In this document: piece by piece, positions 45,405 to 58,066 of the stretch
How positions within the stretch are numbered: position 1 is the first letter of the stretch
Layout: each line of letters starts with the position of its first letter
From: Okapia johnstoni
Lineage: Eukaryota; Chordata; Mammalia; Artiodactyla; Giraffidae
Length of the DNA stretch: 64,000 nucleotides
NCBI GenBank assembly: GCA_024291935.2
Contig: CM044312.1
Span: 76,961,001 to 77,025,000, forward strand
Direction: 5' to 3'
Program-made: the position numbers and the translations under genes
The notes under the pieces: model-generated
The model's input: only the letters and a program-made list of their open reading frames with translations
The model's database searches: none
What the model was told of the DNA's origin: nothing

Positions 45405-45860
45405 TAATCAAGTATTGCCACAATAAATATGAAACAAACCTCTGCAGAATCTTAGTAGCTTGCAATAAGAGCATTTACTTTTCCCACTCACAGGTTTGTA
45501 ATTTGAATAAGATGGCTCTGCATCATTTAACATAATGGCTCAAGTTGAGTCCAGGTTTCACTGGATTTCATTCAGTCCACAAGTATCTAAATGCTCCTGT
45601 ACCTGCAGAACTCCAAGGCATGTTTATATAATGATTATCAAGTAGAATACAAGAGGCAAAGCCATGCCATGCAAATAGTTTAAAGATCTTTGTTTGCATC
45701 ACATTCCGGTAAAATTTCTTTAGCCAAAACTGGTCATGTGGCCTCGCTCAGTATTGATGGTATGAGAACATATATCCCTTTATTCTAGAGACCTGAAAGA
45801 TCCTATGGCAAAAGGAATGTGGAGAGTTGTGGGGGAATTTCAGTCTACCACTGCAAAATT
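45405..45860 (-). mobile_element. Possible old MLT1-like LTR
   Basis: Order of AGTATTGCCACAATAAAT, AATCTTAGTAGCTTGCAA, TTTTCCCACTCACAGG, GGTCATGTGGCCTCGCTCAG and TTTCAGTCTACCAC suggests a reversed diverged LTR of the same broad type as the one at 22.4 kb. Similarity is weak. Confidence 0.4.
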
Positions 45861-47109
45861 CACTCTCCCTGTCCCAACTCCCAAATTCTTATGCAGTCAC
45901 ATCATCAGGCTTGAAGTCCAGGATCTAATGATTTACCTTAGAGCCAGATGAGGAGCCTCTTGATCAGGAGACTGATGAACTAAAAGATGAGTAAACTGTC
46001 CTCTGCATACCATTAGTACCAGAGAACAGCTGTAATAAACACTCCCATGTAAAAGGGGGAGGGATGAGAATCATACAGTAGCTATTATTCCACAGTAATT
46101 CAGCAATTCTGAAATTCTAGAGGCCAAATGTTACATGGTTCACCTTACGTAGTTATGGTATGCCCCTTCATCAGGCCCTTATCTACCTTCTGGGAGTAGC
46201 TCCTTAGTCCATTTTTCTCCATGGTTGTTGCTTTACTACATGGCATGTCCTTCTTTGATGTCAGTCACCTTGGTTATATTGGAAAAGGGCATTGAGGAAC
46301 AAAATCTTGGTTGAGTAACTTTCTAAGCCCACTTTGTACCTGTATAAAGTTATAATTCTAAAGGTATTCATATATCTTAAATTTTAAAGTATTTTGTTGT
46401 CAGTTGAGCTAACAAATTCTATAGGTAGTCTGTGTTTATGATTCATAACTAATAACTCTTTTGACCTGTACGCTTCCTCTAGATTTATTTACTAAGGCTT
46501 TGGACATACCAGATTTTGGCACACTGTGAGTTTAATTTTTCTTAGGATTGGTTTCTTGATGTCTGACTCAAAGCATCTACCTTAATCCTTTCAGAGGCCT
46601 AGCAAAGGTTGTGCCAGTCACATCCTTAGTAGATCATGTCCTGGAGCTTTGTCTTAAAGGTTACACCCCGGATTTGTTTTGAGGCATGTTTTAATGACAT
46701 TGGTTTATTTTTCAAAGAAAAAAGTTCACATAGAGTTATTCTCAGTGGGATCAAAATCTGCTAGTTCCCCTCCAGCTATTACAGAAAATTTTTGCTTTGC
46801 ATATGATGGATCATCAGTTTTCCAACCTTGAATAGCTATTATTTTTGCCATTTGCGACTTAATACCTTGGCCCATGACCTAAAAGTTAGTTTTTGTTTAT
46901 GTTTGTACCTTCTTCAAGGTACTAATTTCAGTGTAAGTTAGGCACTAGATGCCTGAAAAGATTCTCTTAATTTGTATAGAAATGAATTTCAATTTAAGGA
47001 CCAGGAACTTGTTTTCGTGACCTTCAGTTTAATGACTAAATCTATTGTTGTTTCTACATGCTCTAGCATAGAACACAGTTCTAGATGTGGTAGTATGATC
47101 TAAAAATAT
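45861..47109. other. Unassigned sequence
   Basis: About 1.2 kb without recognised elements; could contain degraded retroviral internal sequence, but no motif supports it. Confidence 0.4.
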
Positions 47110-47925
47110 CAGAAGACCAAATAAGGATATGATAAAATGCTTATCACTAATCACTAGGGAAATGAAAATCAAACCATAGTGAGATACCACTTCATACCTA
47201 TTAGTATAGCTGTTATCAAAAATCAGAAAATAACAAGAGCTGGTGAGGATGTGGATAAATTGGAACACTTGTGCTTTGCTGGTGGGAATGTAACGTGGTA
47301 CAGCCATTATGGAGAGCAGTATGCCAGTTCCTCAAAAAGTTAAACATAGAATTAGTGCATAATTCAGCAATTTCACTGCCGCATACATACCCAGAATAGA
47401 AAGCAGGGCCTTGAACAGATATTTGTATACCAGTGTTCATAATAGCATTATTTTACAGTACCTGAAAGGTGGAAACAACCCAAATGTCCACTGATGGATG
47501 AATAAACAAATATGGCATACACATACAGTGGAGTATTACTCCTTTTTAAAAATAAGTGAAATTCTGATATATGTAACAACATGGATATATCTTGAAGACA
47601 TTATGCCAAGAGAAATAGCTAGACACAATAGGACAAATATTATACAATATTACTTTTATGAAATACCTAGAGAAGTCATATTCTTAGAGACAAAAGTGGA
47701 AGGGCAATTTTCAGGGGCTGGGTGGCAGAGAGAATGGGGAATTATTGTTCATGGGTACAGAACTTCAGTTTGGAATGTTGAAAACCATCCGAAAATGGAT
47801 TGTGTTGATGATTGTGCAGCAGTGTCAATGTATTTAATAGCATTGAATTGTACACCTAAGAATGGTTTAGATGGTAGGTTTTATGTACATTTTACCACAA
47901 TAAAAATTATTTTTAAATATCAGAA
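47110..47925 (+). mobile_element. Old L1 LINE 3' fragment
   Basis: Plus-strand L1 end of ORF2 and 3' UTR: AAAATGCTTATCACTAATCAC, GGAAATGAAAATCAAACC, GAGATACCACTTCATACC, GCTGGTGGGAATGTAA, CCAAATGTCCACTGATGGATG, AGTGGAGTATTACTCC, ending near ACATTTTACCACAATAAAAA. The old-type 3' UTR (GGTAGGTTTTATGTAC) suggests an L1M subfamily. The 162-codon frame at 47498-47986 is a chance frame in this L1. Confidence 0.85.
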
Positions 47926-48230
47926 GGCCTGCAACAGCAAATCTAAAGGGCCAGTGATATGGACCAGCATATATGAGATACTTTAAAGGAAGAACACCTT
48001 GCTGAGGAAAGAGAGAGACAACATCTATAAAGTGTGGAGTGAGAGAGAAATATTAGCTCTTGATATCGTATCTCTAAAATGATTGCTAAATTCAGCCGCC
48101 ATTCACTAGTATCTGAGCCTTAGCAGAAAAGGAATACACTTAAAGTGTAACTATGTGTTTTATAGAATCTAAAAGAGTTCTTGGGAGCATTGTGAGACCC
48201 CTTCCTAGTAGGAAATGCTTAAAATAGTTG
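47926..48230. other. Unassigned spacer
   Basis: Nothing recognised. Confidence 0.5.
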
Positions 48231-48436
48231 GGTAGGCTTCAGTGGTGCTAGTGGCAAAGAATCTGGCTGCCAATCCAGGTGACTCGAGATGTGGGTTCAA
48301 TCCCTGGGTCAGGTAGATCCCCTGGAGTAGGGAATGGCAACCCAACCAGTATTCTTGCCTGGAAAACTCCATGGACAGAGGAGCCTTGCGGGCTCCAGGA
48401 CATAAGGTCACAAAGTTGGACAAGACTGAGCATAAG
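48231..48436 (+). mobile_element. Bov-tA SINE
   Basis: Diverged head (GGTAGGCTTCAGTGGTGCTAG), B box GGTTCAATCCC intact, Bov-A body with several deletions (AACCCAACCAGTATTC; CACAAAGTTGGACAAGAC). Confidence 0.87.
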
Positions 48437-48437
48437 G

Positions 48438-51400
48438 ATCTGAAGGAATCTGTAATTCTCACAGTTCTATAGTTGGGCTTGAGCTTTTTTCGTTATGATT
48501 ATGACACTGTTGAGTCCTTAGCTTCCTGTGGTGGTCTAAAGAAATACTGGTTACACAAGCTGTTCACATTCCAACTTGTGTAAGAGTTGTCATCAGTCAT
48601 ACAGTACCTTCAAATTTCAACTAGAGGGGTAAACAAGAGTGGACGTGAACCTTCCTGAAACTGTTGATAACTGCAAAATTACTGGTTCCTTTCTCTCATG
48701 ACACCAGTAATTTCCTCCTGGAAATCATAAATTGATTCTTTCCTCCATCTATAAATTTTGCAGAACATTATAATTGTAATGTTTTAGCAGAAACAATATA
48801 AATGTCCCTCTCTGAATTACAAGTGCTTTTAAGCTAGTTGCTGCAGGCAAATGCACTCCTTGCATCAACAAGTCAGTGAAAGTTGATTGAAAGAGAAGTA
48901 AAGCTAAGAGATTCCCTCAGTGATAACTGCAACACCTGTATTAAAGGGCTAGCCGCTAAAAATTATGAGAAGTAATGAAGCAGCAGCAAATCTTACATTT
49001 GCTCTTGATTCCTTGACAACATAATTGTGTCTTACTTGCTGTTATTTTAATCATAGTATTGGAGAACACCTAGTGAAACCAAAAACAAAGAAGACATCTG
49101 TGTCCATGTTGTTCACCTATAATGGTATATGTGTCTTGGTTTCTAGAGAAAGTTGTAGTGACCAATGAGAAGTATGTAGCTAAATATATCTTTTGCTTCC
49201 ATCTTATTTTAAAACCATTTCCCCTGGTACTATTTTCAATAGTATCATTATAAAAACAATGAAATAAAATTTAAGGTGTCAAAGACATATGACATACAAT
49301 GTAATAGAAATCATCTATTCTTGAGGTATCTTTGGGCAATAAGTAGATTATCTTTAGCCATAAGTCTTCTGTGTTATTTTTACTGCAAATACACACAGTG
49401 TGATGAATGTTCAATTGCTCATGACCTATCGGATTTCCCATGCATTCAACTTCTTGACTTTTCCTGATTTCATGAAAAAATAGACCACAAAAGCCAATGT
49501 ATGTTAAAAATTGCCTGTAATGTCTTCATTGAACAATTATTTTGCTGGGGACTTGTAGCCGTACTCAAAATCCACTCAGATTCTACAGACCCTTAATGAT
49601 ACAGTCAACTGCTAATAACACATCTACTTTAGTATTCCTTCAGGATGAGGGAAAAAGAGGAAATGGAAAGTGCTCTCTATTTGCATATCAATAACTAACA
49701 TTGCATTTTCAAGTCAAATTTCTATCATTTATTATTCAAGATAGCAGGAAAATTATATAATTATAAAATTAATGGCATTTTGTGAAGCCTTTTATTTTTC
49801 TAATTTCTAAACTTCATGGCCTGAAAATAATACTCCCCTAAGAATAAACTGTTGTCTTCAACAAAAGAACATATTATAGTAGCAACGAAAAGTGCTACTC
49901 CTGTTTATATTCTTCTTGCCCTTATTCAAACTTAATCCCCAATGTCTCTTTCTGTACCTCTTATAGCATTGCCAAAATGTTAACAAAGGCTTTCTGGACT
50001 ATATTTTTCCCAAATGCAACACAATCCTAAATTTGGCATATAGCTGTTTGGCCATATTTTCTTTAAATACTATAAAAGCCAGTTTAGCTTCATGGTGTCA
50101 TTTTGAATACTGTTTTTCTCAATTGTATAATAATATGGTCCCATCAATTAATTATATGATTAGTATTACATTCTTACTTGTGACTGTTTCTAAATCCAGT
50201 ACCTTGCCAAGGTTAAAAAATAATAATAATAATCTTAACTATAGCTTTCTTATTTCTATGTACCATTTGATAGACATCCAGACTTTTTCTAGTTAAAAGT
50301 GAATTTCTGTTACCTCTGTTGTCTTCAAGTAAACACAGATTTATTAATTATTGAGTGTACTCCTTATATTTCAACATATTTTAACATTTGTTGGAACATT
50401 TGGGGAAAAAACTAGAAAATTTTAATGAAAAAATATTTAAATGATAGAATACCCATCTTGTACTAATTAACTTCTTTAAGGCTTCGAAATAAATGGTACA
50501 AAATCAAGATATTTTTAAACACTCTAATATTGCTTTTGAAAAAATTAAGATTCCAATAATAATATTTGGACCCATTCAAATTAAATTTCCACTTGGGTAC
50601 AACTGTTTTTTTAATGAATTTTTATTATGTGGTCCCATGGTTGATTTGCACCCTCCTCCTGTTAAATGATGCAACGTACTTTGAAACTGAGATGTTATTA
50701 TGCCTCACACAAATCCAAAACCAACTAGCCACAGGTGTCAACCATGTGAGTTGCTGAGAACAGGGCCATGAGGATTGTGGTGCATCGAAAATATGTTCAT
50801 CTTAAAGTGAAGCTGGGCACTGTTTATACATCAAGGTATTTTTACTAGTAGCCTTTGAAATATTTAGGCAGGTGCCTGTGTATGATTTTGGTCTGTGGAG
50901 CAGATGTGTATCTATCTATACCTAACAGATCATAAAAGCCTAAAGGTTAATAAAGGGATAAAAGGTATGACCAAGAGGAGGACTTGGTATGAGTCCACAG
51001 TATAATTTAACTATGAAGTTGACACAGTGTCTAGAGAGGCACACTAGAGATAGCATTTCCTTCCCTCCAAAGAGATACTTAAATGTTTCCATCTCCCTTA
51101 TACTTGGTGAGATGTAGCCCTGTGCTAGATTATTTTCAGGTGGTGTGGCATTTTCATGAAATGAGTGGTGTGTGAGTGAAATTTAGAAGCCAATTGTTCC
51201 CTTATTAGAAAAATAAAAATCTGATAACACAGAGGATTCATTCCACATCATTCTGCAGAATATAGTATTTCAAATGTAGTTCAGTATGAGGCACATTTGA
51301 GTTTGCTCTTGAAAATTATATTTTCTTTTAAAAATAAATTTATAGGAGATGAAATCCAGTTTTAAAAGGCTATAGTTTTGTGTTAACGTTATTGGCATGT

Positions 51401-52565
51401 GAAGTGTATAATTCTCAATTTGAGTTGCTTTAGGAATCATACTAAGGCACTAAAAGTAATTTATGGAATGCAGTTTGAGTTCATAATGTAAAAGAAGGTA
51501 TTTATATTAGAATACAGGAATTATTAGGAAAGGCCTATCTCTGAAATTCTTTTAAAGTGGAATAACCATCTGTTATTGAGGCAAGTATGATCTGATAACA
51601 CACACAAAAAAACAATACAAGAAATATTATTTTACTAAAATAATTAGTATAGATTAACAGGATCAATTCTGAAATTATAGATTGAGGACAGGAAGTTAAA
51701 ATTTTATCAACATAATTCTTATGCACTTAAAATCACTTCTTTTCAAACTTTTCAAACTATGCAATAATTAAGATAAACTTACAAATATCCAGCACACACA
51801 CATGCAAATATGAAACACGCAGAGATTCATGAATTTTGTTACATGTGTAAAAGTATTACACATTTTGGTGTTTTAGGAATTATTTATAATCTTTGAAGTT
51901 TCTTTGAAAAATATCTTCTTTCAGATATTCAACAAAATATAAAACAAGATTATAGAATTGTAACACTGGTTCAAGTCTAGGTTGGTCCTGCATAGTCTGT
52001 TGGTTTGCTTCTCTTATAAACATAATGTTTGAATTGTGTGTAGAATTTGTATCTCTGTATGCAAAGTGTAATATTGGTCAATCTGCTAAATGATATAAAG
52101 ATTTTTCAAAAGGTAAACTTAAGCTCACACTCAATCTCAGCAGTCAGTGAGGAAAATGCTTTCCACATGGCTTGTAACATACCACAAACCAATTCTCTGC
52201 TTTGAAGATCATTCTCAATGGCAGGAGAGGGAAGACACCAAGGGCAGAGTGATTTTAGGTCCAAATCCACTGGCAGTACTCTGCAACTGCACTCAACAAG
52301 GTTCTGAATTCACAATTCAGTCTTTCTGATCGATTCCTTAGGTACCGCATACTGTTTCTATTTTAGTCCATCTTAATCAAATTTTAGAATATAGATTTGC
52401 TAACATGCAGTGTTCACCAAAAAACAGTTGGGGAAATTGTAATGCCAGTTGGTAGGCAGGATTTGTCTGGATATTTAATTTTTAGTCTCATATTGAAAGC
52501 AACTGTTTAGTGCTGTAGCTGGCTTTCACACAGAGTGAAACCTACAGAAAACTTATAAAGAGAAC
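48438..52565. other. Long unassigned stretch
   Basis: About 4.1 kb of AT-rich DNA without identifiable young repeats, the largest repeat-poor block of the window along with 23.5-27.8 kb. A (TAA)n run lies near 50217-50233. Frames at 49276, 50033, 50566 and 51535 are short, lack similarity and are not called as genes. Confidence 0.45.
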
Positions 52566-52705
52566 CTCATCAAACTTCCGTTTCCCCAAGTCTGAGAAAT
52601 GAGATTGAGGTAAAGATTAAATGAGGTGATGCTTGTAAAATACCAGTCACATGTGCGTGGTTAACAAATATAAGGTTTTAAATATTATTGTCATCATATT
52701 TTTTT
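52566..52705 (-). mobile_element. MIR SINE fragment
   Basis: Reverse MIR order: CAAACTTCCGTTTCCCC, TCTGAGAAATGAGATTGAGG, AAGATTAAATGAGGTGATGC, TTGTAAAATACCAGTCACATG, TATTATTGTCATCAT. Ancient and diverged. Confidence 0.7.
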
Positions 52706-53198
52706 TAATCTGGAGCTCTACCTTCATTTCATAATTCAAAATTGCAGTAGGCAACACATTTAAATGGTTTAAAATTTAAATTAAACAATTTAAAAATGAA
52801 GATTAACAAAGAGCATATATTGGAGACTCTCCATTCCTCCTTCTTTCCAACCAGTTGGTTTCCTGTCAGGAGAAACTCATATGATCAATTCTTTATGTAT
52901 CCTCCCAGAGATATTTTGCATGTGTGAAGGTAAATATAAAAATATCATTTACTTTTATACATGTTGCTGCAGAGTATGCTTAACACATTTTTGCACCCTT
53001 AATATTAGATATGTTAATCAGTAAATTTCTCCTCTCTTTATTCAACCTCCCTGGAATTGACCACTAGTTTTTAGCATAATTAACCTTATTGGCTATCTCT
53101 GGGTCAAGCAAGCTCCTACCTTATCTTCTCTTCTGATATGTACATTAAAATTTTGCATCCTATCCTAAAAGTTCCCACAATCTACTTTCCCCTTCCCT
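52706..53198. other. Unassigned sequence
   Basis: Nothing recognised before the G-rich and TA-rich simple repeats. Confidence 0.5.
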
Positions 53199-53217
53199 GG
53201 GGGCGGGGGGCAGGGGG

Positions 53218-53262
<45 letters not shown>

Positions 53263-53278
53263 TATATATATATATATT
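53199..53278. repeat. G-rich run followed by (TA)n(CA)n(TA)n
   Basis: A G-rich segment (CTGGGGGCGGGGGGCAGGGGG, 53197-53217) directly precedes an alternating TA tract of about 32 bases, a short CACACACACA block and a second TA tract. The reading frame across it is a translation of the microsatellite. Confidence 0.9.
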
Positions 53279-53499
53279 CTAAGGAAAACTTTGATAAATA
53301 AATCATCCCATCATTTCTTTTTTATATTCAACTAACTGAATATTCATTGCAACAAAATGAATCTGCTTTGGTTTTATTTATCTCTTCCCTGATATATAAG
53401 GACATAACAGATAATCAGCTAAGCCCAATAAACAAACCTTTTCAGTCTAAAATTAAGACTTCATAAATTTGTGAAAAGTGGGTAAATGGGGGACTGCAA
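53279..53499. other. Unassigned spacer
   Basis: Nothing recognised. Confidence 0.5.
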
Positions 53500-53508
53500 C
53501 ACAGTAGT

Positions 53509-53719
53509 TGGGCTTCCCTGGTGGCTCAGACAGTAAAGAAACCTCCTGCAATGAGAGAGACCTGAGTTCAATCTCTGGGTTGGGAAGATCCCCTGGAGGA
53601 GGTCCTGGCAACCCACTCCAGTGTTCTTACCTGGAGAACTCCCATGACAGAGGAGACTGGCAGTCTACAGTCCATGGGTTCACAAAGAGTCAGACACCAC
53701 TGAGTGACTAAATACACAG
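53509..53719 (+). mobile_element. Bov-tA SINE
   Basis: Head GGGCTTCCCTGGTGGCTCAG with A box intact, B box GTTCAATCTC slightly changed, Bov-A body and CTAAATACACAG tail. Flanking repeats are CACAGTAGT (53500-53508) and CACAGTGGT (53720-53728), one mismatch. Confidence 0.92.
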
Positions 53720-53728
53720 CACAGTGGT

Positions 53729-55284
53729 GAGGAGTCCTAGTTTTTCTAAGTATCTGCCAACTCCATCAACTCATCATCTTCTGACAATATTATCTCTAAA
53801 ATAAGGGAGTTGAGCCAAGTGATTTCTAAGTTTCTCAGTACTAACATGATGGTTCTGTGTTATGTTTACAAAGACCTTTTTGCTCTCATCACACAATACG
53901 AATATCAGCAGAAACATGGTGAAATAATGAGAATTGTAATAAATTCAAGACATTTTAAAGCCAACTGGTATTAGTTACCCCACATTTTCTGAAGAATGAG
54001 GCATTATGCTTTGGGTTGAATCATTGGCATCCCCGGTTTATACAATAGAAATTGTTAAAAAGGTGCTTTCAAACCATTACTGTATTATCTTAAGGTCAAA
54101 TTCAAAGGTAGAATTTCATTTATCTTTGAATTGTTTATAATTCATATAAAATATCCTATGGAAATAAAATTCAAACATGGAAAGGAATGAAAAGAGGATT
54201 TAAAAGAATGAGATGAAGATAAAATCTAAGTGAAAAATTTTAAATGTCAGGGTCCATCCCCATACCCAGCCACCCAGAAGTATCTGCAGATCCCCTTTAC
54301 TCGATGGATTACCCATCCCCCATCTGCTATGAGTGTTGGCTGCAGAAGCTTCCTAACATTCACCAAGTCCATAGGTCAAGGAACATATGTAAGGATTCTA
54401 CTAGTTACTAAGTTTATTTATTCCAGCAAAGAATCCCAGAAGTGAATTAAAAAACAAAAACATAAACCTAGAGTGTATTTATGGACCGACAGGACTCACC
54501 CTAAGATGGACTTGAGCCAGCCCTCCACTGATCATGTAACTTCCGTATAACTCCAACTCACACTGCTGGGCCAGTGTTAGTGTTTGGTGTCTCCAGGGAT
54601 TAGGGTCAGTTCAGAGTCAGTGCTCAGTAATCCTTGAGTAGTTTGTTTATTCCCCCTTCACAAGTTCAGTCACTCTGAAAAATGGCTACAAGTTCTCTGA
54701 AGAAGGAGGAAGATTTATGGTATGTTTTTGTCATTATAGCAAGGTTCTTCTTCCAAAGGTCTTGCCCTCTCATATAGTCTAGGGGTTCTGAGTCTGTGAA
54801 CTGGATCAAGTATAGGAATTGGTGGAGGGATTATAGCTCTCCATTTTGTTAATTCAAGTCAGACTTCTATTAACATTAACCAGATTTAGAACGCTTTTAC
54901 ATATATAAATCAAGTAAGATTTTTGTAGAATGCCATCTATTTCAGTTACAGGGAAACCAGGCCCAATTAGCCAAAGTCAAAAATGTCAGCTGGTAAAGCC
55001 ATTTTAATTACTGCCTTGATTGTGATGCCCATCATGGTCACCACAATCATCTTCTGTGTGGTGATTAAGTGCCACTACTTGGCTTCTACTGTCAGGGCAC
55101 ATCATCCATAGTGAATTCACAGAGTCCAGTTCAATGGCATTATGAAAGTATCCCTAACCAGTGGAGAACAGCCTCCACAGAACTCCTGTAGGATGCCAGG
55201 ACTCTCCTCAACAATGTAGTCCTATAAAACTTTGTAAAGAGAGTGTCCACTAGACACTCCCAGGGGACATATTAAGAGGATGGT
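53729..55284. other. Unassigned sequence, possibly old repeats
   Basis: 53760-53860 has a CTAAAATAAGGGAGTTGAGCC segment that looks like an old mammalian repeat. 54480-55280 is less AT-rich and continues beyond the next SINE. It could be degraded retroviral internal sequence, but no motif was identified. Confidence 0.35.
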
Positions 55285-55285
55285 T

Positions 55286-55489
55286 GAAAGAAAGTGAAGT
55301 CGCTCAGTTGTGTTCAACTCTTTGTGACCCCATGGACTGTAGCTTACCAGGTTCCTCCATCCATGGGATTTTCCAGGCAAGAGTACTGGAGTGGGTTGCC
55401 ATTTCCTTCTCTAGGGGACCTTCCCGACCCAGGAATCGAACCCTCGTCTCCCGCATTGTAGGCAGACACTTTTACTGGTTGAGCTGACC
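55286..55489 (-). mobile_element. Bov-tA SINE
   Basis: Reverse Bov-tA from GTGAAGTCGCTCAGTTGTG to GGTTGAGCTGACC. The B box on the minus strand is GGTTCGATTCC. The outermost head bases (CCAGGGAAGCCC equivalent) are missing. Confidence 0.9.
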
Positions 55490-56633
55490 TTAAATGATAA
55501 ATCTACTCAGGCTTCCAGTCTCTATGAGCTTTTCCATACCTTCCTCTATAACATACCAAGGAAGATCTGCAATTTCAAATTCATTTGGTATAAACCAACC
55601 AATAAAACTGTCAGGATCATTCTCTTTACTTGAATTAACACCTTATATCCAGAATATCTGCTTAATAATATGAGAAGGCAGATTACATTCCTATCAGACT
55701 AAGTTTTATTTGTTCCACTACTTCTAGACTTCAGCAAATTCTTCATGAATTCACTCCTCAGTTGGGACCCTCAAATACCCAGTTTTGTTACTGTCTCTTT
55801 GCAGCTGCTAAAAGCTTTTCTGGGATTTTCTTTCCCCTCATAAAGGCTACTTGCTAAGTCCATTCTCAGAATCACCAGATACCAAGGAAGGAAATAAGCT
55901 GCTTCTTGTTAGCTTATATGTGAGTAACGAGAATATCTCGAATTTTAGCCAGTCAGGACTTCTTTCACTGTATATATCTCTCAGCCTTAAAAAGTAATAT
56001 GAAGTTTGTAATTTAATCAGCTTTTTCTACCTGTTGTAATGAGAAATTTGGTCTTGCCTAGACTTATTATATCTTAAACAGCAATAGAATTCCCCATTTG
56101 TTTGTGCCAGTTAGGAACAGTTTATATTTATCTGGCACTTCTCAGATAAATATAGGAGGGCAGAGGGTTTGGTTATTATTGTTTAAAGTTCAAAAACCCA
56201 GACCTCTCTATTTTGGGACACTAGATCCCTTAGATCTCTTGGAAAAATTCATTTAGTTCCTATAGGAAAAAAATTTTTTTTTCTGAATATAAGACCATTT
56301 ATTAAGGCCTTTGTGACTTCAAGAAACATGCTTCTTCCATTCTATACTTGACTATAGTGTCCTCCACAGTTCCCATGAGGTAATTTACCTAGTCTTTTAG
56401 AAATCTACTGAGATACCTTGTCTGCTAATGCTCAGTAACCATTCTCTTCATTGATGGAAGTTCATTTTAATGAGTGCTCATTGAAAGTAGATAAAGCATG
56501 TGATCAATCTACCACTGGCCCTGGATATCTTCTCAAAGATATTATGAAATATTTTAAATATTTAAAAAAATAGAATAAAATGTTCTATTACATTTTTCAG
56601 TGAATATTTAACATACCTTGTTGTGTAAAGATG
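55490..56633. other. Unassigned sequence
   Basis: Continues the character of the segment before the SINE, so both may be one old element. No frame or family recognised. Confidence 0.4.
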
Positions 56634-57200
56634 TGTGGTAGGAATAAATGAGGACCACCAAATGAGAACAAACAGAGGCTACTTATTCAGAGCTTGCTAT
56701 TACAAAGGAGTTGGCCACCATCACCTTGGTTTGGCGGAGACCCAAAGATAGTTTTATAGTTTAAAAAGGGAGAGGGAGGCTTTATGTATACGATTAAAAG
56801 TTGTTGGCAAGGGGAAGCTAGATGAGGTTAACTATAGTGCAGAATTCTATATAGTTCGTTGAGGAGCGCATTTGACTTTCACTGGTTGATCACGAGTTGG
56901 AAGCAGGGATAAAAACTAGGGAAGCTGGCACTCATTGACCAAATGCTGTCTGCTCTGGGCTGCAGAGACCATGGTTTATGGTTTGCCTTTCCTGCTGATC
57001 ACTCAGACTATGAGTCAGAGGTCTTTGTCATATATGATCTGGCTGCTGCCCATTTGTATATCCACTTTCTTGATATAAAAGTAGTACCAGGTTTGTTCAC
57101 TGACAGTTTGGCGAAAATATTACTTTCTTCCATATTGTATACCATTAAGCAGGTAAATTATTGCAGAGAGAGTGCCAGCTCCCACTTTTCCATAATTCAA
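56634..57200 (-). mobile_element. Possible old retroviral LTR
   Basis: GGACCACCAAATGAGAACAAAC, GAGGCTACTTATTCAGAGC and GGAGTTGGCCACCATCACC give an LTR-like order in reverse, with a possible TG start at 56634. The frame at 56943-57209 has no recognised similarity. Family not assigned. Confidence 0.35.
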
Positions 57201-57258
57201 CCTTATTAGAAAGTGGCTTTCTAAATTAAAATAAATGAGAGGTTAATAACAATTCAAA

Positions 57259-57687
57259 TATTGTTGTTGTTGCTTGATTGCTATGTTGTGTCTGACTCCT
57301 TGCAACCCCATGGACTGCAGTATGCCAGGCTCCCCTGTCCTTCACTGTCTCTGCTCACATTCATGTCCATTGAGTTGGTGATGCTATCTAACCATCTCAT
57401 CCTCTGCCAGCTCCTTCTCCTTTTGCCTTTAATCTTTCCCAGCATCAGGGTCTTTTCCAAGAAGTTGGCTTTTTCACCAGATGGCCAAAATACTCAAGCT
57501 TCACCTTCAGCATCAGTCCTTCCGATGAATATTCAGGGTTCATTTCCTTTAGGTTTGAGGGGTTTTATTTCCTTGCTGTCCAAGCAAGAGACTCTCAAGA
57601 GTCTTCTCCAGCACTACAGTTCAAAAGCATCATTCTTTGGTGCTGAGCCTTCTTTATGGTCCGACTCTCACATCTGTACATGACTTT
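57259..57687 (-). mobile_element. BovB LINE 3' fragment, older copy
   Basis: Reverse BovB tail region from (TTG)n through GTTGTGTCTGACTCC to GTACATGACTTTA. It carries more substitutions than other copies (for example TTCACCAGATGGCCAAAATAC), and the tail is TTGTTGTTG rather than TTCAGTTCAG, suggesting an older subfamily. Confidence 0.85.
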
Positions 57688-58057
57688 ACTGGATATATTC
57701 AAATATCACTGACAGCTAAAGGAAAAATCCCAGTAAGTTACTGCATTAAGTTAAATATTCTTAGGGGTTTCAGTTGATGATAGACAGATGGCTTTATTTT
57801 AGAAATGTTTGATTGATAGAAAATTACTCCAACCCTTCATGCCTGGACAAGAATTTAAATCATTGGCTTTTAAATTTTGTTGTGTCTTTTATTTTTTTTT
57901 TTCATAATTCAGTGTCATTCCACCTGGCCAAAACCTGTACCACACCTCTTTGTTGTCTAAATGCTACATCAATAATGCATTTATCATCCATGCACAGATG
58001 AATGTAGGATTATTACTTTGTCACTGAGGACTTTTAAAAAATGCTGATTTATTTATA
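57688..58057. other. Unassigned spacer
   Basis: AT-rich between two BovB tails; nothing recognised. Confidence 0.5.
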
Positions 58058-58066
58058 TGTCAGAAT

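Noticed and set aside
47498..47986. 162-codon plus-strand frame
   Set aside because: It lies across an old L1 end of ORF2 and 3' UTR; the translation does not follow L1 ORF2 over its length and has no independent support.
53138..53335. Frame with repeated Ile-Tyr residues
   Set aside because: A translation of the TA/CA microsatellite.
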